NCBI GenBank assembly: GCA_945891505.1
Contig: CAMDDL010000017.1
Location: forward strand, 1 to 50,322
Reading direction: 5' to 3'
DNA from: Maricaulis salignorans
GTDB taxonomy: Bacteria; Pseudomonadota; Alphaproteobacteria; Caulobacterales; Aquidulcibacteraceae
Length of the DNA stretch: 50,322 nucleotides
Shown: piece after piece, positions 43,300 through 50,322 of the stretch
Layout: every line of letters begins with the position of its first letter
Numbering within the stretch: position 1 is the stretch's first letter
Position numbers and translations under genes: made by a program
The notes under the pieces: generated by a model
The model's database searches: none
Seen by the model: only the letters and a program-made list of their open reading frames with translations
What the model was told of the DNA's origin: nothing

Positions 43300-44127
43300 A
43301 TGATCAGCGTCAATACAAATATCGGGGCTATGGCTGCCATTCAAAACTTGTCTGCTACCAATCGCGACTTGCAGGAAACTCAGAACGCGATTTCGACCGG
43401 CAAGAAAGTCGCTTCCGCCAAGGACAATGGCGCAATCTGGACCATTGCCAATAAAATGACCTCCGAAGTCAAGGCCTATGGCCGCGTTCGGGAATCCAAT
43501 GAGCGCGCTGCAGCAATCCTCGACACGGGCATTGCAGCGGCGGAAAGCATCATGGAGTTGCTTAATGAAATGAAGGGCAAAGCGCTCGCTGCGACCCAGC
43601 CGGGCTTATCTGCCCCATCCCAAGCAGCTTTGGCAGGCGACTTTCTGCAATTGCGCAATCAAATCACCAACGTGGTTGCAAACGCCTCATTCGACGGCGC
43701 GAACATGGTCAGCGGTGCAACACCGGCCTCTGCCATCTCCCTGGGCGATGCCGCTGGCGGCAATAACATCACCGTAGCTGGCGCGAACTTGTCTCTGGGA
43801 GGCACGGTCGTGACGGTGACGGGATTGAATGTCCTAACTTCGGACATAACCGCCGGTGCCGCACTGACCGCGGTCAACGCCTCAATCACCAACCTTGGCA
43901 CGCAAATGGCAACTTGGGGCGCTGGCGCGAAGCGGCTAGAGGTTCACCGCGAGTTTGTTTCTAAGCTTTCAGATGCCCTCAACACCGGGATTGGGGCCAT
44001 TACTGATGCCGACCTCAGCAAGGAGAGCGCGAAGCTGCAATCCTTGCAAGTCAAACAACAGCTGGGCATTCAGGCACTTTCGATTGCCAATAGTTCCGCC
44101 CAGTCCGCGCTTTCACTCTTCCGCTAA
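43300..44127 (+). CDS. flagellin, second full-length copy
   Basis: 275-aa flagellin. N-terminus MISVNTNIGAMAAIQNL and C-terminus SAKLQSLQVKQQL...SIANSSAQSALSLFR are nearly the same as copy 1; the central part (about 140-215) differs most. Start at ATG 43300, with an AAAGGGATC ribosome site of the same type as the other two genes; a longer frame from 43249 is rejected because flagellins begin MISVN. Own promoter region with the TTACC/GGTAA element and own terminator show separate transcription. Confidence 0.95.
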   Translation: MISVNTNIGAMAAIQNLSATNRDLQETQNAISTGKKVASAKDNGAIWTIANKMTSEVKAYGRVRESNERAAAILDTGIAAAESIMELLNEMKGKALAATQPGLSAPSQAALAGDFLQLRNQITNVVANASFDGANMVSGATPASAISLGDAAGGNNITVAGANLSLGGTVVTVTGLNVLTSDITAGAALTAVNASITNLGTQMATWGAGAKRLEVHREFVSKLSDALNTGIGAITDADLSKESAKLQSLQVKQQLGIQALSIANSSAQSALSLFR

Positions 44128-44150
44128 GAGAAGAGACTTATTTAAAAACT

Positions 44151-44180
44151 TGGCCCGGACGATACCGCCCGGGCCATTTT
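44151..44180 (+). terminator. rho-independent terminator after flagellin 2
   Basis: TGGCCCGG (44151-44158) pairs with CCGGGCCA (44169-44176) across a 10-base loop, followed by TTTTCTTGTT. It is the clearest terminator in the window and separates the flagellin from the convergent acyl-CoA dehydrogenase gene. Confidence 0.85.
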
Positions 44181-44204
44181 CTTGTTGATTTTTGACTACG
44201 CGAC

Positions 44205-45500
44205 CTAGCGAATGCCGGGTACGTGCAAAGCAGCTTCCGCTTCAGCTTTTGCCTTCATGGCACCCCCCGCATGACGCCCCAGTTCAAGGCGCGCAATCGT
44301 GCGGTTATGCACTTCATCGGGGCCGTCTGCCAGACGCAGGGTACGCTGATGGGCATAAGCCGACGCCAAGCCAAAGTCTTGGCTGACACCACCGCCGCCA
44401 TGGGCTTGGATCGCATCATCGATGATTTGTAGAGCCATGTTCGGTGCCTGCACCTTGATCATCGCGATCTCAGCGCGTGCAACCTTATTGCCGACCGTAT
44501 CCATCATATAAGCAGCCTTTAGGCAGAGCAGACGGGTCATTTCGATGTCGATGCGGGCGCGCGCGATGCGTTGCTCCCAGATCGAGTGCTCGGCGACTGT
44601 CTTGCCAAACGCGACGCGCGTGGTGAGGCGCTGACACATCTTTTCCAGCGCCATTTCAGCGACGCCAATGGTGCGCATGCAATGGTGAATCCGGCCTGGG
44701 CCCAAGCGGCCTTGGGCGATCTCAAAGCCAGCGCCTTCGCGCAAGATCAAGTTTTCAGCTGGCACGCGCACATTTTCCATCTTCACTTCGAAGTGGCCAT
44801 GTGGCGCATCGTCATAGCCAAACACATGCAGCGGACGGACCAAGGTCACGCCTTTTGCATCCAAAGGCATCAAGATTTGGCTCTGCTGGGTGTAGGATTT
44901 GGCGCTAGGGTCGGTCTTGCCCATCACGATGGCGACTTTGCACCGTGGGTCGCCCACGCCAGAGCTCCACCACTTGGTACCATTGATGACATATTCATCG
45001 CCATCGCGCACGATGGAGGTCTGGATGTTGGTCGCGTCGGACGAGGCAACGGCTGGCTCGGTCATCAAGAAGGCCGAACGGATTTGCCCGTTCATCAACG
45101 GCCGCAGCCACTTTTCCTTTTGCTCTAACGTGCCATAGCGCATCAGCACTTCCATATTGCCGGTGTCAGGCGCCGAGCAATTGAAAACTTCAGAGGCAAA
45201 ACCGACGCGGCCCAAAATTTCAGCGATGGCCGAATAGGTGACGTTCGACAGGCCGGGGCCTTCAAATTCAAATGTATCGTCGACATGGGCTGCGCCATGG
45301 CTTGGCGGCATAAACATGTTCCAAAGGCCAGCAGCCTTTGCTTTAACTTTGAGGTCTTCGACAACTTGGATGACCTTCCAACGCTCACCCTCAGCATCTT
45401 GTTGCTGATAAACCGGAATGGCAGGAATGATATGTTCCTCCATAAAGGCTTCAACGCGGTCGATCCAATGCTTGGTTACGTCTGAATGTTCGAAAATCAT
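44205..45500 (-). CDS. acyl-CoA dehydrogenase (ACAD10/11-like)
   Basis: 431-aa flavoprotein that introduces a double bond into acyl-CoA. Landmarks: [15 protein letters not shown] (FAD/substrate loop), [25 protein letters not shown] and the C-terminal [32 protein letters not shown], which is the pattern of the ACAD10/ACAD11 and FadE-like branch. Start at ATG 45500 with an AGGGAG ribosome site; a longer frame reaching 45620 would overlap the divergent GNAT start and is not supported. Chain length preference is unknown. It stands alone. Confidence 0.92.
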   Translation of the reverse strand: MIFEHSDVTKHWIDRVEAFMEEHIIPAIPVYQQQDAEGERWKVIQVVEDLKVKAKAAGLWNMFMPPSHGAAHVDDTFEFEGPGLSNVTYSAIAEILGRVGFASEVFNCSAPDTGNMEVLMRYGTLEQKEKWLRPLMNGQIRSAFLMTEPAVASSDATNIQTSIVRDGDEYVINGTKWWSSGVGDPRCKVAIVMGKTDPSAKSYTQQSQILMPLDAKGVTLVRPLHVFGYDDAPHGHFEVKMENVRVPAENLILREGAGFEIAQGRLGPGRIHHCMRTIGVAEMALEKMCQRLTTRVAFGKTVAEHSIWEQRIARARIDIEMTRLLCLKAAYMMDTVGNKVARAEIAMIKVQAPNMALQIIDDAIQAHGGGGVSQDFGLASAYAHQRTLRLADGPDEVHNRTIARLELGRHAGGAMKAKAEAEAALHVPGIR

Positions 45501-45618
45501 GTCGTGCTCCCTGTTTCGTGTTCTTCTACCTTCCAAGCAACCTAGCCCCGTGCTGGCGGGAGGGCAATCGAAAGCATGAGACTTGAAGCGGATAAAACTG
45601 CGGCATAAACAGCACGAC

Positions 45619-46194
45619 ATGAAACTTGTCCCCGTAACCGCACACCGACACGATGTTTCCTTGGCCCCTTTGACCGAAGCGGACCGAAAAGAAATGCAGG
45701 CCGCCGCCGCTGACCCTGCTCTATTCCGCTATTGGCCGCGCGATATGGCCGCCAATAAGTGGGATCAGAACTTTGACTGGATGTTGCAAGAGCAAGCGGC
45801 TGGCAGGTGGCTTTTGCACACGGTGCGCGCTGGCAGCGGGCAGCTTCTGGGCCAGACCTGTTATCTCGCAATCCGCCCAGAGCATAAGGGCGTTGAGATT
45901 GGCGGGACTTGGTATGTCGCCAGCGCCCACGGCACCCAAGTTAATCCAGCCTGCAAGTTAGCCTTGTTGGACAATGCCTTTGCGTGCGGCGCAGAGCGCG
46001 TTGAACTGAAGACCGATGCGCGGAACGCGCGCTCTCGCGCCGCGATATTAAAGCTAGGCGCTTCATTTGAAGGCATTTTCCGGCGACATCTCTTGCTGCC
46101 AGATGGCCACTGGCGCGACACAGCTTGGTTCTCCATCCTTCGTGATGAATGGCCAAGGGTCAAAGCAGGTCTCGAAGCCCGACTGGCGCGGTAA
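45619..46194 (+). CDS. GNAT-family N-acetyltransferase (RimJ/RimL type)
   Basis: 191-aa acetyltransferase with the RimJ/RimL plan: an early [13 protein letters not shown] helix, the [23 protein letters not shown] acetyl-CoA region, [18 protein letters not shown] and [27 protein letters not shown] at the C-terminus. It acetylates the N-terminus of a ribosomal protein, another protein, or a small amine; the target is unknown. ATG 45619 is preferred over a TTG 36 bases upstream. It ends three bases before the convergent CCA gene. Confidence 0.88.
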   Translation: MKLVPVTAHRHDVSLAPLTEADRKEMQAAAADPALFRYWPRDMAANKWDQNFDWMLQEQAAGRWLLHTVRAGSGQLLGQTCYLAIRPEHKGVEIGGTWYVASAHGTQVNPACKLALLDNAFACGAERVELKTDARNARSRAAILKLGASFEGIFRRHLLLPDGHWRDTAWFSILRDEWPRVKAGLEARLAR

Positions 46195-46197
46195 TCC

Positions 46198-47445
46198 TTA
46201 CCCGAGCGCTTGGACGAGGGCTTTCAGACGCTCGACCAAACCCATTTCGTCTTCGGTAAAGTCATTTTCGACCCACCAACGCTCCAGTTCGCGCAGGATA
46301 TGGCCGATTGCTGGCCCCGGGCGGGCACCGGCTGCCAACACTTGCTCACCCGTCACCGGAAAGCGCGGGGCGACAAAGCCGCTAGACAGCGCAATCATCG
46401 CGCGCCACTGGCTGGTGCGACGGGGCTCGGGATCATGCGCCCAAGCTAGCCGGACGCGGTCGAGATAAAGCGGTGTCCCCATCCAATACAGCGCGCGGCG
46501 GACTTCGCGCGCGGACAGATAGGACTGGATCCCCGTTTGATCACTGGCCCATGCCAACAGGCGATCCCCCTCCGCACTCGACAATTTAAGGCGGCTGAAC
46601 AAGCCTGCAACGCGGGTTGGATCGCGAGGTAACAGCGCCATCAAGCGCTGCAGGGCCTCAGGATCTAGGAATAGGCTGTTCTCAATCTCAACCAAATGCC
46701 GCAGTGCTTCTAGGCCTTCCGCTTCAGGCAGAATGGCAGCCAAAACCCCAGTTTCAGCCATGGCCGCCAAAACCAAGCGCGGATCAGGAGCCGCGAGGAG
46801 GCGCTTGATCTCCATCCAAACCCGTTCAACCGATAGTCTAGCGATGCCGTCACGATGGGCTGCGCACGCCGCCAAAGCCGCAGGGTCCAGCGCGCCCTTG
46901 CCGTAGAAAGCGTGAAAGCGGAAGAAGCGCAGAATCCGCAGATAATCTTCCGTAACGCGCGTCTCGGCATCGCCAACAAAGCGGACGCGGCCAGCCTTGG
47001 CATCGACAACGCCTGTGCCGACGGGATCAAAAACGTGGCCTTGGGCATCACAATAAAGCGCATTCATGGTCAGGTCGCGCCGCTGGGCATCGGCCAACCA
47101 ATCGTCTGTAAAGACGACCTCGGCGTAGCGGCCATCGGTGGCAACATCGGTTCGAAGGGTTGTCACTTCCACCGGCTTGCGCGCTGGAATGGCCGTCACC
47201 GTCCCATGGGCTAGCCCTGTGGGCACCACTTTGATCCCGGCCGCTTGTAGGGCGGCGATCACGGCATCAGGTGCTAATTGGGTGGCGATATCAATGTCAT
47301 GCGCTAGCTTCCCCAAAACAGCATCCCGCACGCACCCGCCAACCAAGCGGGCACAGTCAGCCTTAACGGCATTGAGGGCAGTGAGAACAGCTTGGGCATC
47401 AAAGTTGCGCACCAAAGCATGGGAAGCGAGGCTGATTTCCGTCAT
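46198..47445 (-). CDS. cca: CCA-adding enzyme / poly(A) polymerase family
   Basis: 415-aa class II nucleotidyltransferase that adds or repairs the 3' CCA of tRNA. N-terminal signature LVGGCVRDAVLG (35-46), the metal pair D50 and D52 in HDIDIA, then RRDLTMNALYCD and FDPVGTGVVDAKAGRVRFVG. Family members of this size in alphaproteobacteria are annotated as CCA tRNA nucleotidyltransferase; an exclusive poly(A) activity cannot be ruled out from sequence. The VOC gene lies 64 bases upstream on the same strand. Confidence 0.9.
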   Translation of the reverse strand: MTEISLASHALVRNFDAQAVLTALNAVKADCARLVGGCVRDAVLGKLAHDIDIATQLAPDAVIAALQAAGIKVVPTGLAHGTVTAIPARKPVEVTTLRTDVATDGRYAEVVFTDDWLADAQRRDLTMNALYCDAQGHVFDPVGTGVVDAKAGRVRFVGDAETRVTEDYLRILRFFRFHAFYGKGALDPAALAACAAHRDGIARLSVERVWMEIKRLLAAPDPRLVLAAMAETGVLAAILPEAEGLEALRHLVEIENSLFLDPEALQRLMALLPRDPTRVAGLFSRLKLSSAEGDRLLAWASDQTGIQSYLSAREVRRALYWMGTPLYLDRVRLAWAHDPEPRRTSQWRAMIALSSGFVAPRFPVTGEQVLAAGARPGPAIGHILRELERWWVENDFTEDEMGLVERLKALVQALG

Positions 47446-47509
47446 GCTGCGCAGATAGGGCTGAATGTGGCACCTGTCATCCCAAAGACTGCATGGCGCG
47501 GGTCACGCG

Positions 47510-47890
47510 TCACTCAAAGCCACCGGTTTGCTGCCACAATTCAATCTTGGTGCCATCGGGATCGACCAGCCAAGCAAACTTGCCATAAGGCTCTTCCTGC
47601 ACATCGCCCTGCATCTCGCCACCAGCCGCCAAAATCCTAACAATCAACGCATCAAGGTCATCAACCCGAAAGTTCAGCATAACTTCCCGGGTCGATGGCG
47701 CAAAGTAGGTGGTGTCCGCCGCAAACGGGCTCCAGACTTGATCGCCATCCTGACCAGTCAATGAAAAGGTGACGCCATAATCATCAAGCGCCAAACCTAA
47801 CACATCGCGATACCAAGCCTTGAGACGATCCGGGTCAGGGCTTTTGATGAAAACCCCGCCCAAACCCAAAATGCGTCCGCGATCTGTCAC
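47510..47890 (-). CDS. VOC family protein
   Basis: 126-aa vicinal-oxygen-chelate protein. It opens with GLGGVFIKSPDPDRLKAWY and closes with FAWLVDPDGTKIELWQ, giving the paired beta-alpha-beta units typical of glyoxalase-like dioxygenases and resistance proteins. Activity unknown. GTG start. The acyl-CoA synthetase gene ends nine bases upstream and the CCA gene follows, so these three may share a transcript. Confidence 0.85.
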   Translation of the reverse strand: MTDRGRILGLGGVFIKSPDPDRLKAWYRDVLGLALDDYGVTFSLTGQDGDQVWSPFAADTTYFAPSTREVMLNFRVDDLDALIVRILAAGGEMQGDVQEEPYGKFAWLVDPDGTKIELWQQTGGFE

Positions 47891-47899
47891 ATTGTGCCC

Positions 47900-49615
47900 C
47901 TATTCAAACAGAGCTTTAAGCTCCCGCTTGAGGATTTTGCCATTCGCATTGCGCAGCAAAGGCTCGTACATAATGCGCACATGAGCTGGCACTTTAAAGC
48001 TGGCAAGCGATGCACCGACCCAGCGCTTTAACTCTTCCGCTGTCAGGGTCGAGCCCGGTGGCACCGTCACTACCGCACCCACTTCTTCGCCCAAAACCTT
48101 GTGCGGCACGCCGATGATCGCGGCATCGGAGATATCGGGATGCTTGTAGAGGATATCCTCGATCTCAGAACAATAGACGTTCTCGCCACCGCGAATGATC
48201 ATATCCTTGGCGCGGTCAACGATGAAGATGAAGCCTTCCTCATCCATTTTGACCAGATCGCCAGACTTAAACCAGCCACCGCCAAAAGCGGCCTCGGTCG
48301 CTTCAGGCTTATTCCAATAGCCGACGATGACGTTGGGGCCGCGGATCCAAAGCTCACCGACTTCGCCAAGGGCCACATCTTGGCCGTTGCCATCGACAAT
48401 CCGTACATCATTGACCGGATGAGCGGGACCGCAAGACAGTGGCCGCAATTCATAATCTTCTGAGCCAATATTGGTGACAGCGGCGGAAGTCTCGGTCAGG
48501 CCATAGCCTTGACCGGGAGACACTTTCGGGAAGGTCTCGACAATCTTGCGAACCAATTCCGCCGAAGATGGCGCACCACCATAAGAAACGCTCTCCACCG
48601 TCGAGGTATCAAACTCTTTCAACTGCGGATGCTCAATCACTTGCCAGGCAATGGCAGGCACCCCGCCAAAGCTGTTGATCTTTTCCGCCTCGATCAACTC
48701 AATGCCTTTGAGCGCGTCCCAACGGTGCATCATCACAATCTTTACGCCTTGCGCCACCGAAGGCACCAAAACGGCGTGACAGCCCGTGACGTGGAAGAAG
48801 GGAATGGCCAGCAATGCCGCCTTTTTGGGCAGGGTTGGATCTGGCTCAGGCGGGGTCTCACCCCGACGCAGGAATTGGCGGGCCGTATTGACCATCATAT
48901 TCATCAGATTGGTGATGACATTGCGGTGCGTACCAAAAGCACCTTTAGGCGCGCCGGTTGTGCCGGAGGTATAAAACAGGGTGCAGAGGTCTTCTGGATC
49001 AAGCTCGACATTCGGCACCGCTGTCTCAGGCAGGTCTGCCCAAGAGACGGACTCGCCGATCAAATCCTCCAGCGCGATCGCGCCAGCTGGCTTATCATCA
49101 CCACCACGCGCAACGATCAGCGCCTTTAGGTTCGGGATATTGGGAAGCTTTTCCGCGATACGGTCGGCGCGCTCCACATCCACAATGGCGAGGACAGAAC
49201 CGGAATCGCGTAGGCCATATTCGAGCTCGTCAGCCGTCCACCAGGCATTGAGTGGGCAAATCATTGCGCCAATGATAACGCTTGCCCAGAAAACCACAGG
49301 CCATTCGGGCAGATTGCGCATCACAAGGGCAACCCGGTCGCCCTTCTGAACGCCGTAGGTGTCTTTCAGAATATGGGCGAGCTTCGCAGCCGCATTGGCG
49401 TGGGCGCGATAGGTAATACGCTCATGGCCATAAACCAAAAACTCAAGCTCACCATGCGAGCGGCCAATATCGAAGATGTCGCGCAAATTCTGTGGGCCGA
49501 CTTTATAAACGCGAAGCTCCTGACCTCGAATGGTCTTGGTTTCGATCTCGAGTGGGCCACCTGGACCCGTTAGAATGGCATGTGTCTGAGCAACTGACAT
49601 GGCTGGAAATGGCAT
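47900..49615 (-). CDS. long-chain acyl-CoA synthetase / AMP-dependent ligase
   Basis: 571-aa ANL-superfamily enzyme that activates a carboxylic acid as acyl-AMP and then acyl-CoA. Signature FYTSGTTGAPKGAFGTHRN, substrate motif GQGYGLTETS, and C-terminal KDMIIRGGENVYCSEIE with the hinge are all present; the C-terminal Lys is in NANGKILKREL. The ATG is preceded by an AGGGAGAGGAA sequence. It is the first gene of a minus-strand series leading to the VOC and CCA genes and diverges from a CreA-family gene. Confidence 0.93.
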   Translation of the reverse strand: MPFPAMSVAQTHAILTGPGGPLEIETKTIRGQELRVYKVGPQNLRDIFDIGRSHGELEFLVYGHERITYRAHANAAAKLAHILKDTYGVQKGDRVALVMRNLPEWPVVFWASVIIGAMICPLNAWWTADELEYGLRDSGSVLAIVDVERADRIAEKLPNIPNLKALIVARGGDDKPAGAIALEDLIGESVSWADLPETAVPNVELDPEDLCTLFYTSGTTGAPKGAFGTHRNVITNLMNMMVNTARQFLRRGETPPEPDPTLPKKAALLAIPFFHVTGCHAVLVPSVAQGVKIVMMHRWDALKGIELIEAEKINSFGGVPAIAWQVIEHPQLKEFDTSTVESVSYGGAPSSAELVRKIVETFPKVSPGQGYGLTETSAAVTNIGSEDYELRPLSCGPAHPVNDVRIVDGNGQDVALGEVGELWIRGPNVIVGYWNKPEATEAAFGGGWFKSGDLVKMDEEGFIFIVDRAKDMIIRGGENVYCSEIEDILYKHPDISDAAIIGVPHKVLGEEVGAVVTVPPGSTLTAEELKRWVGASLASFKVPAHVRIMYEPLLRNANGKILKRELKALFE

Positions 49616-49857
49616 TGGTGTTTCCTCTCCCTGAAGGGATTATGTGCCGCCTCTTTGGGCGTTTGTTGCAGGTATTCAACGAGAGAAGCTGCAAAGCAAG
49701 GAAAAATCATGCGACTTCTGGGATGATTGCAGCCAAAGAATCCAAGACCCGCTATACCCGCTGCAGACTAGGCCAAAAGCCGATGACAAATAGTCCAATC
49801 GTCCCCACATAGAGCTAAAGACAGCGCCGTTCGCTTCGGCCCGCACAGGAGCAGGAT

Positions 49858-50322
49858 ATGCTACATAAACGCCCTAGAAATCGCCTATTCGCGCTTACGC
49901 TGGCACTCAGCCTCCCACTTTTCGCCGCCGCCTGCGGGGCAAAGGACGATAAGGTCGGAGGGTTTACCAACGACTTGACGGGCAATGAGATTAAAGTGAC
50001 CGCCTTGCGCGATCCACAATTGCCGCAAGTCACCTGCTATTTCGGATCCTTCGACCGCAGCCTTATCGACCGTTTGGGCAATGGCAATTGGTTTGAGAAC
50101 CCTTCCAACACCGCCATTGATTGCCACCAGACAAGCCCAATCGATGCGACCACCTTGGCGACCCTACCGAAGAATGCCGAAGTCTTCTCCAAAGGCTCTA
50201 GCTTGTTTTTTAAGAGCATTGCGCTGCGCCGGATCGTCGACGTGCCAAACCAATCCATCGTCTATGTCTCGTACAGTCGTGAATTGGTGGCGGCTTCTGC
50301 CAAACTGGGGATGAGCGTTGTT
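49858..50322 (+). CDS. CreA-family lipoprotein, 3' end outside window
   Basis: Partial CDS of 155 codons starting at ATG 49858, with an AGGAGC ribosome site. The signal peptide carries a lipobox, AAAC, lipidated at C26. The mature protein matches the CreA family: VGGFTNDLTGNEIKVTALRDP, VTCYF, FENPSNTAIDCHQTSPID and LFFKSIALRRIVDVPNQSIVYVSYS. Family members are small periplasmic or lipid-anchored proteins of unknown function. The reading frame runs off the window edge, so the stop is not seen. Confidence 0.85.
   Translation, partial: MLHKRPRNRLFALTLALSLPLFAAACGAKDDKVGGFTNDLTGNEIKVTALRDPQLPQVTCYFGSFDRSLIDRLGNGNWFENPSNTAIDCHQTSPIDATTLATLPKNAEVFSKGSSLFFKSIALRRIVDVPNQSIVYVSYSRELVAASAKLGMSVV

Noticed and set aside
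45501-45620. Extension of the acyl-CoA dehydrogenase frame
   Set aside because: Family members begin near MIFEHS, and ATG 45500 has a strong ribosome site.

Overview
The window reads as chromosomal DNA of an alphaproteobacterium, most probably from the Caulobacterales/Hyphomonadaceae side (inference). The pointers are the order tlpA-argH-lptM-lysA-yciB, metX followed by metW, System I cytochrome c maturation (ccm) genes, short Caulobacter-like flagellins (274-275 aa with only the conserved ends and core), many GTG starts and pervasive 4-base ATGA/GTGA start-stop overlaps. I saw no rRNA, tRNA, CRISPR array, phage or transposase gene. The mobile-looking material is limited to palindromic intergenic repeats.

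Layout. 1-526: repeats and no convincing gene. 0.5-7.5 kb: a secreted GH13 amylase, a membrane-anchored protein with an L,D-transpeptidase-like SSEGC motif, ileS (preceded by a possible Ile-containing leader peptide and hairpin) and an EamA transporter. 7.5-14.4 kb: a DUF393-DUF2256 pair, a TetR-esterase-quinone oxidoreductase operon, a response regulator, a DUF1499-hydrolase pair and a DUF2855 protein. 14.5-17.6 kb: metX-metW-ccmA-ccmB, all overlapping. 17.6-17.85 kb: two families of palindromic repeats. 17.85-24.9 kb: tlpA diverging from argH-lptM-lysA-yciB, then an S9 peptidase and a lipoprotein. 24.9-33.7 kb: a TetR/SDR divergent pair with a clear operator, a minus-strand run of small stress-type proteins, a crotonase, an FAD oxidoreductase, a creatininase-UbiH-VOC operon and an ATP-grasp enzyme. 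33.8-41.1 kb: adenosine kinase, a small secreted protein, a four-gene Gld-type ABC module (ATPase, permease, GldG-like, DUF4340), then ccmC-ccmD-ccmG. 41.2-44.2 kb: a flagellin island. 44.2-50.3 kb: acyl-CoA dehydrogenase, GNAT acetyltransferase, CCA-adding enzyme, VOC protein, acyl-CoA synthetase and the 5' part of a CreA-family lipoprotein cut by the window end.

How the genes fit together. CcmA and CcmB (16.3-17.6 kb) and CcmC, CcmD and CcmG (39.6-41.1 kb) should act in one haem-export and thiol-reduction machine, yet they lie about 22 kb apart in different operons. MetX and MetW serve methionine synthesis, ArgH arginine, LysA lysine. The acyl-CoA dehydrogenase, acyl-CoA synthetase and crotonase suggest fatty-acid or related acyl-CoA catabolism.

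The most unusual object is a 124-aa protein at 41620-41994, directly upstream of two ordinary flagellin genes. It has a flagellin-like N-terminus and a flagellin-like C-terminal helix, but the core between them is replaced by an unrelated short linker. It shares a TTACC/GGTAA promoter-region element with the second flagellin. I know of no described protein with this architecture and propose it as a candidate flagellar assembly factor or minor filament subunit.
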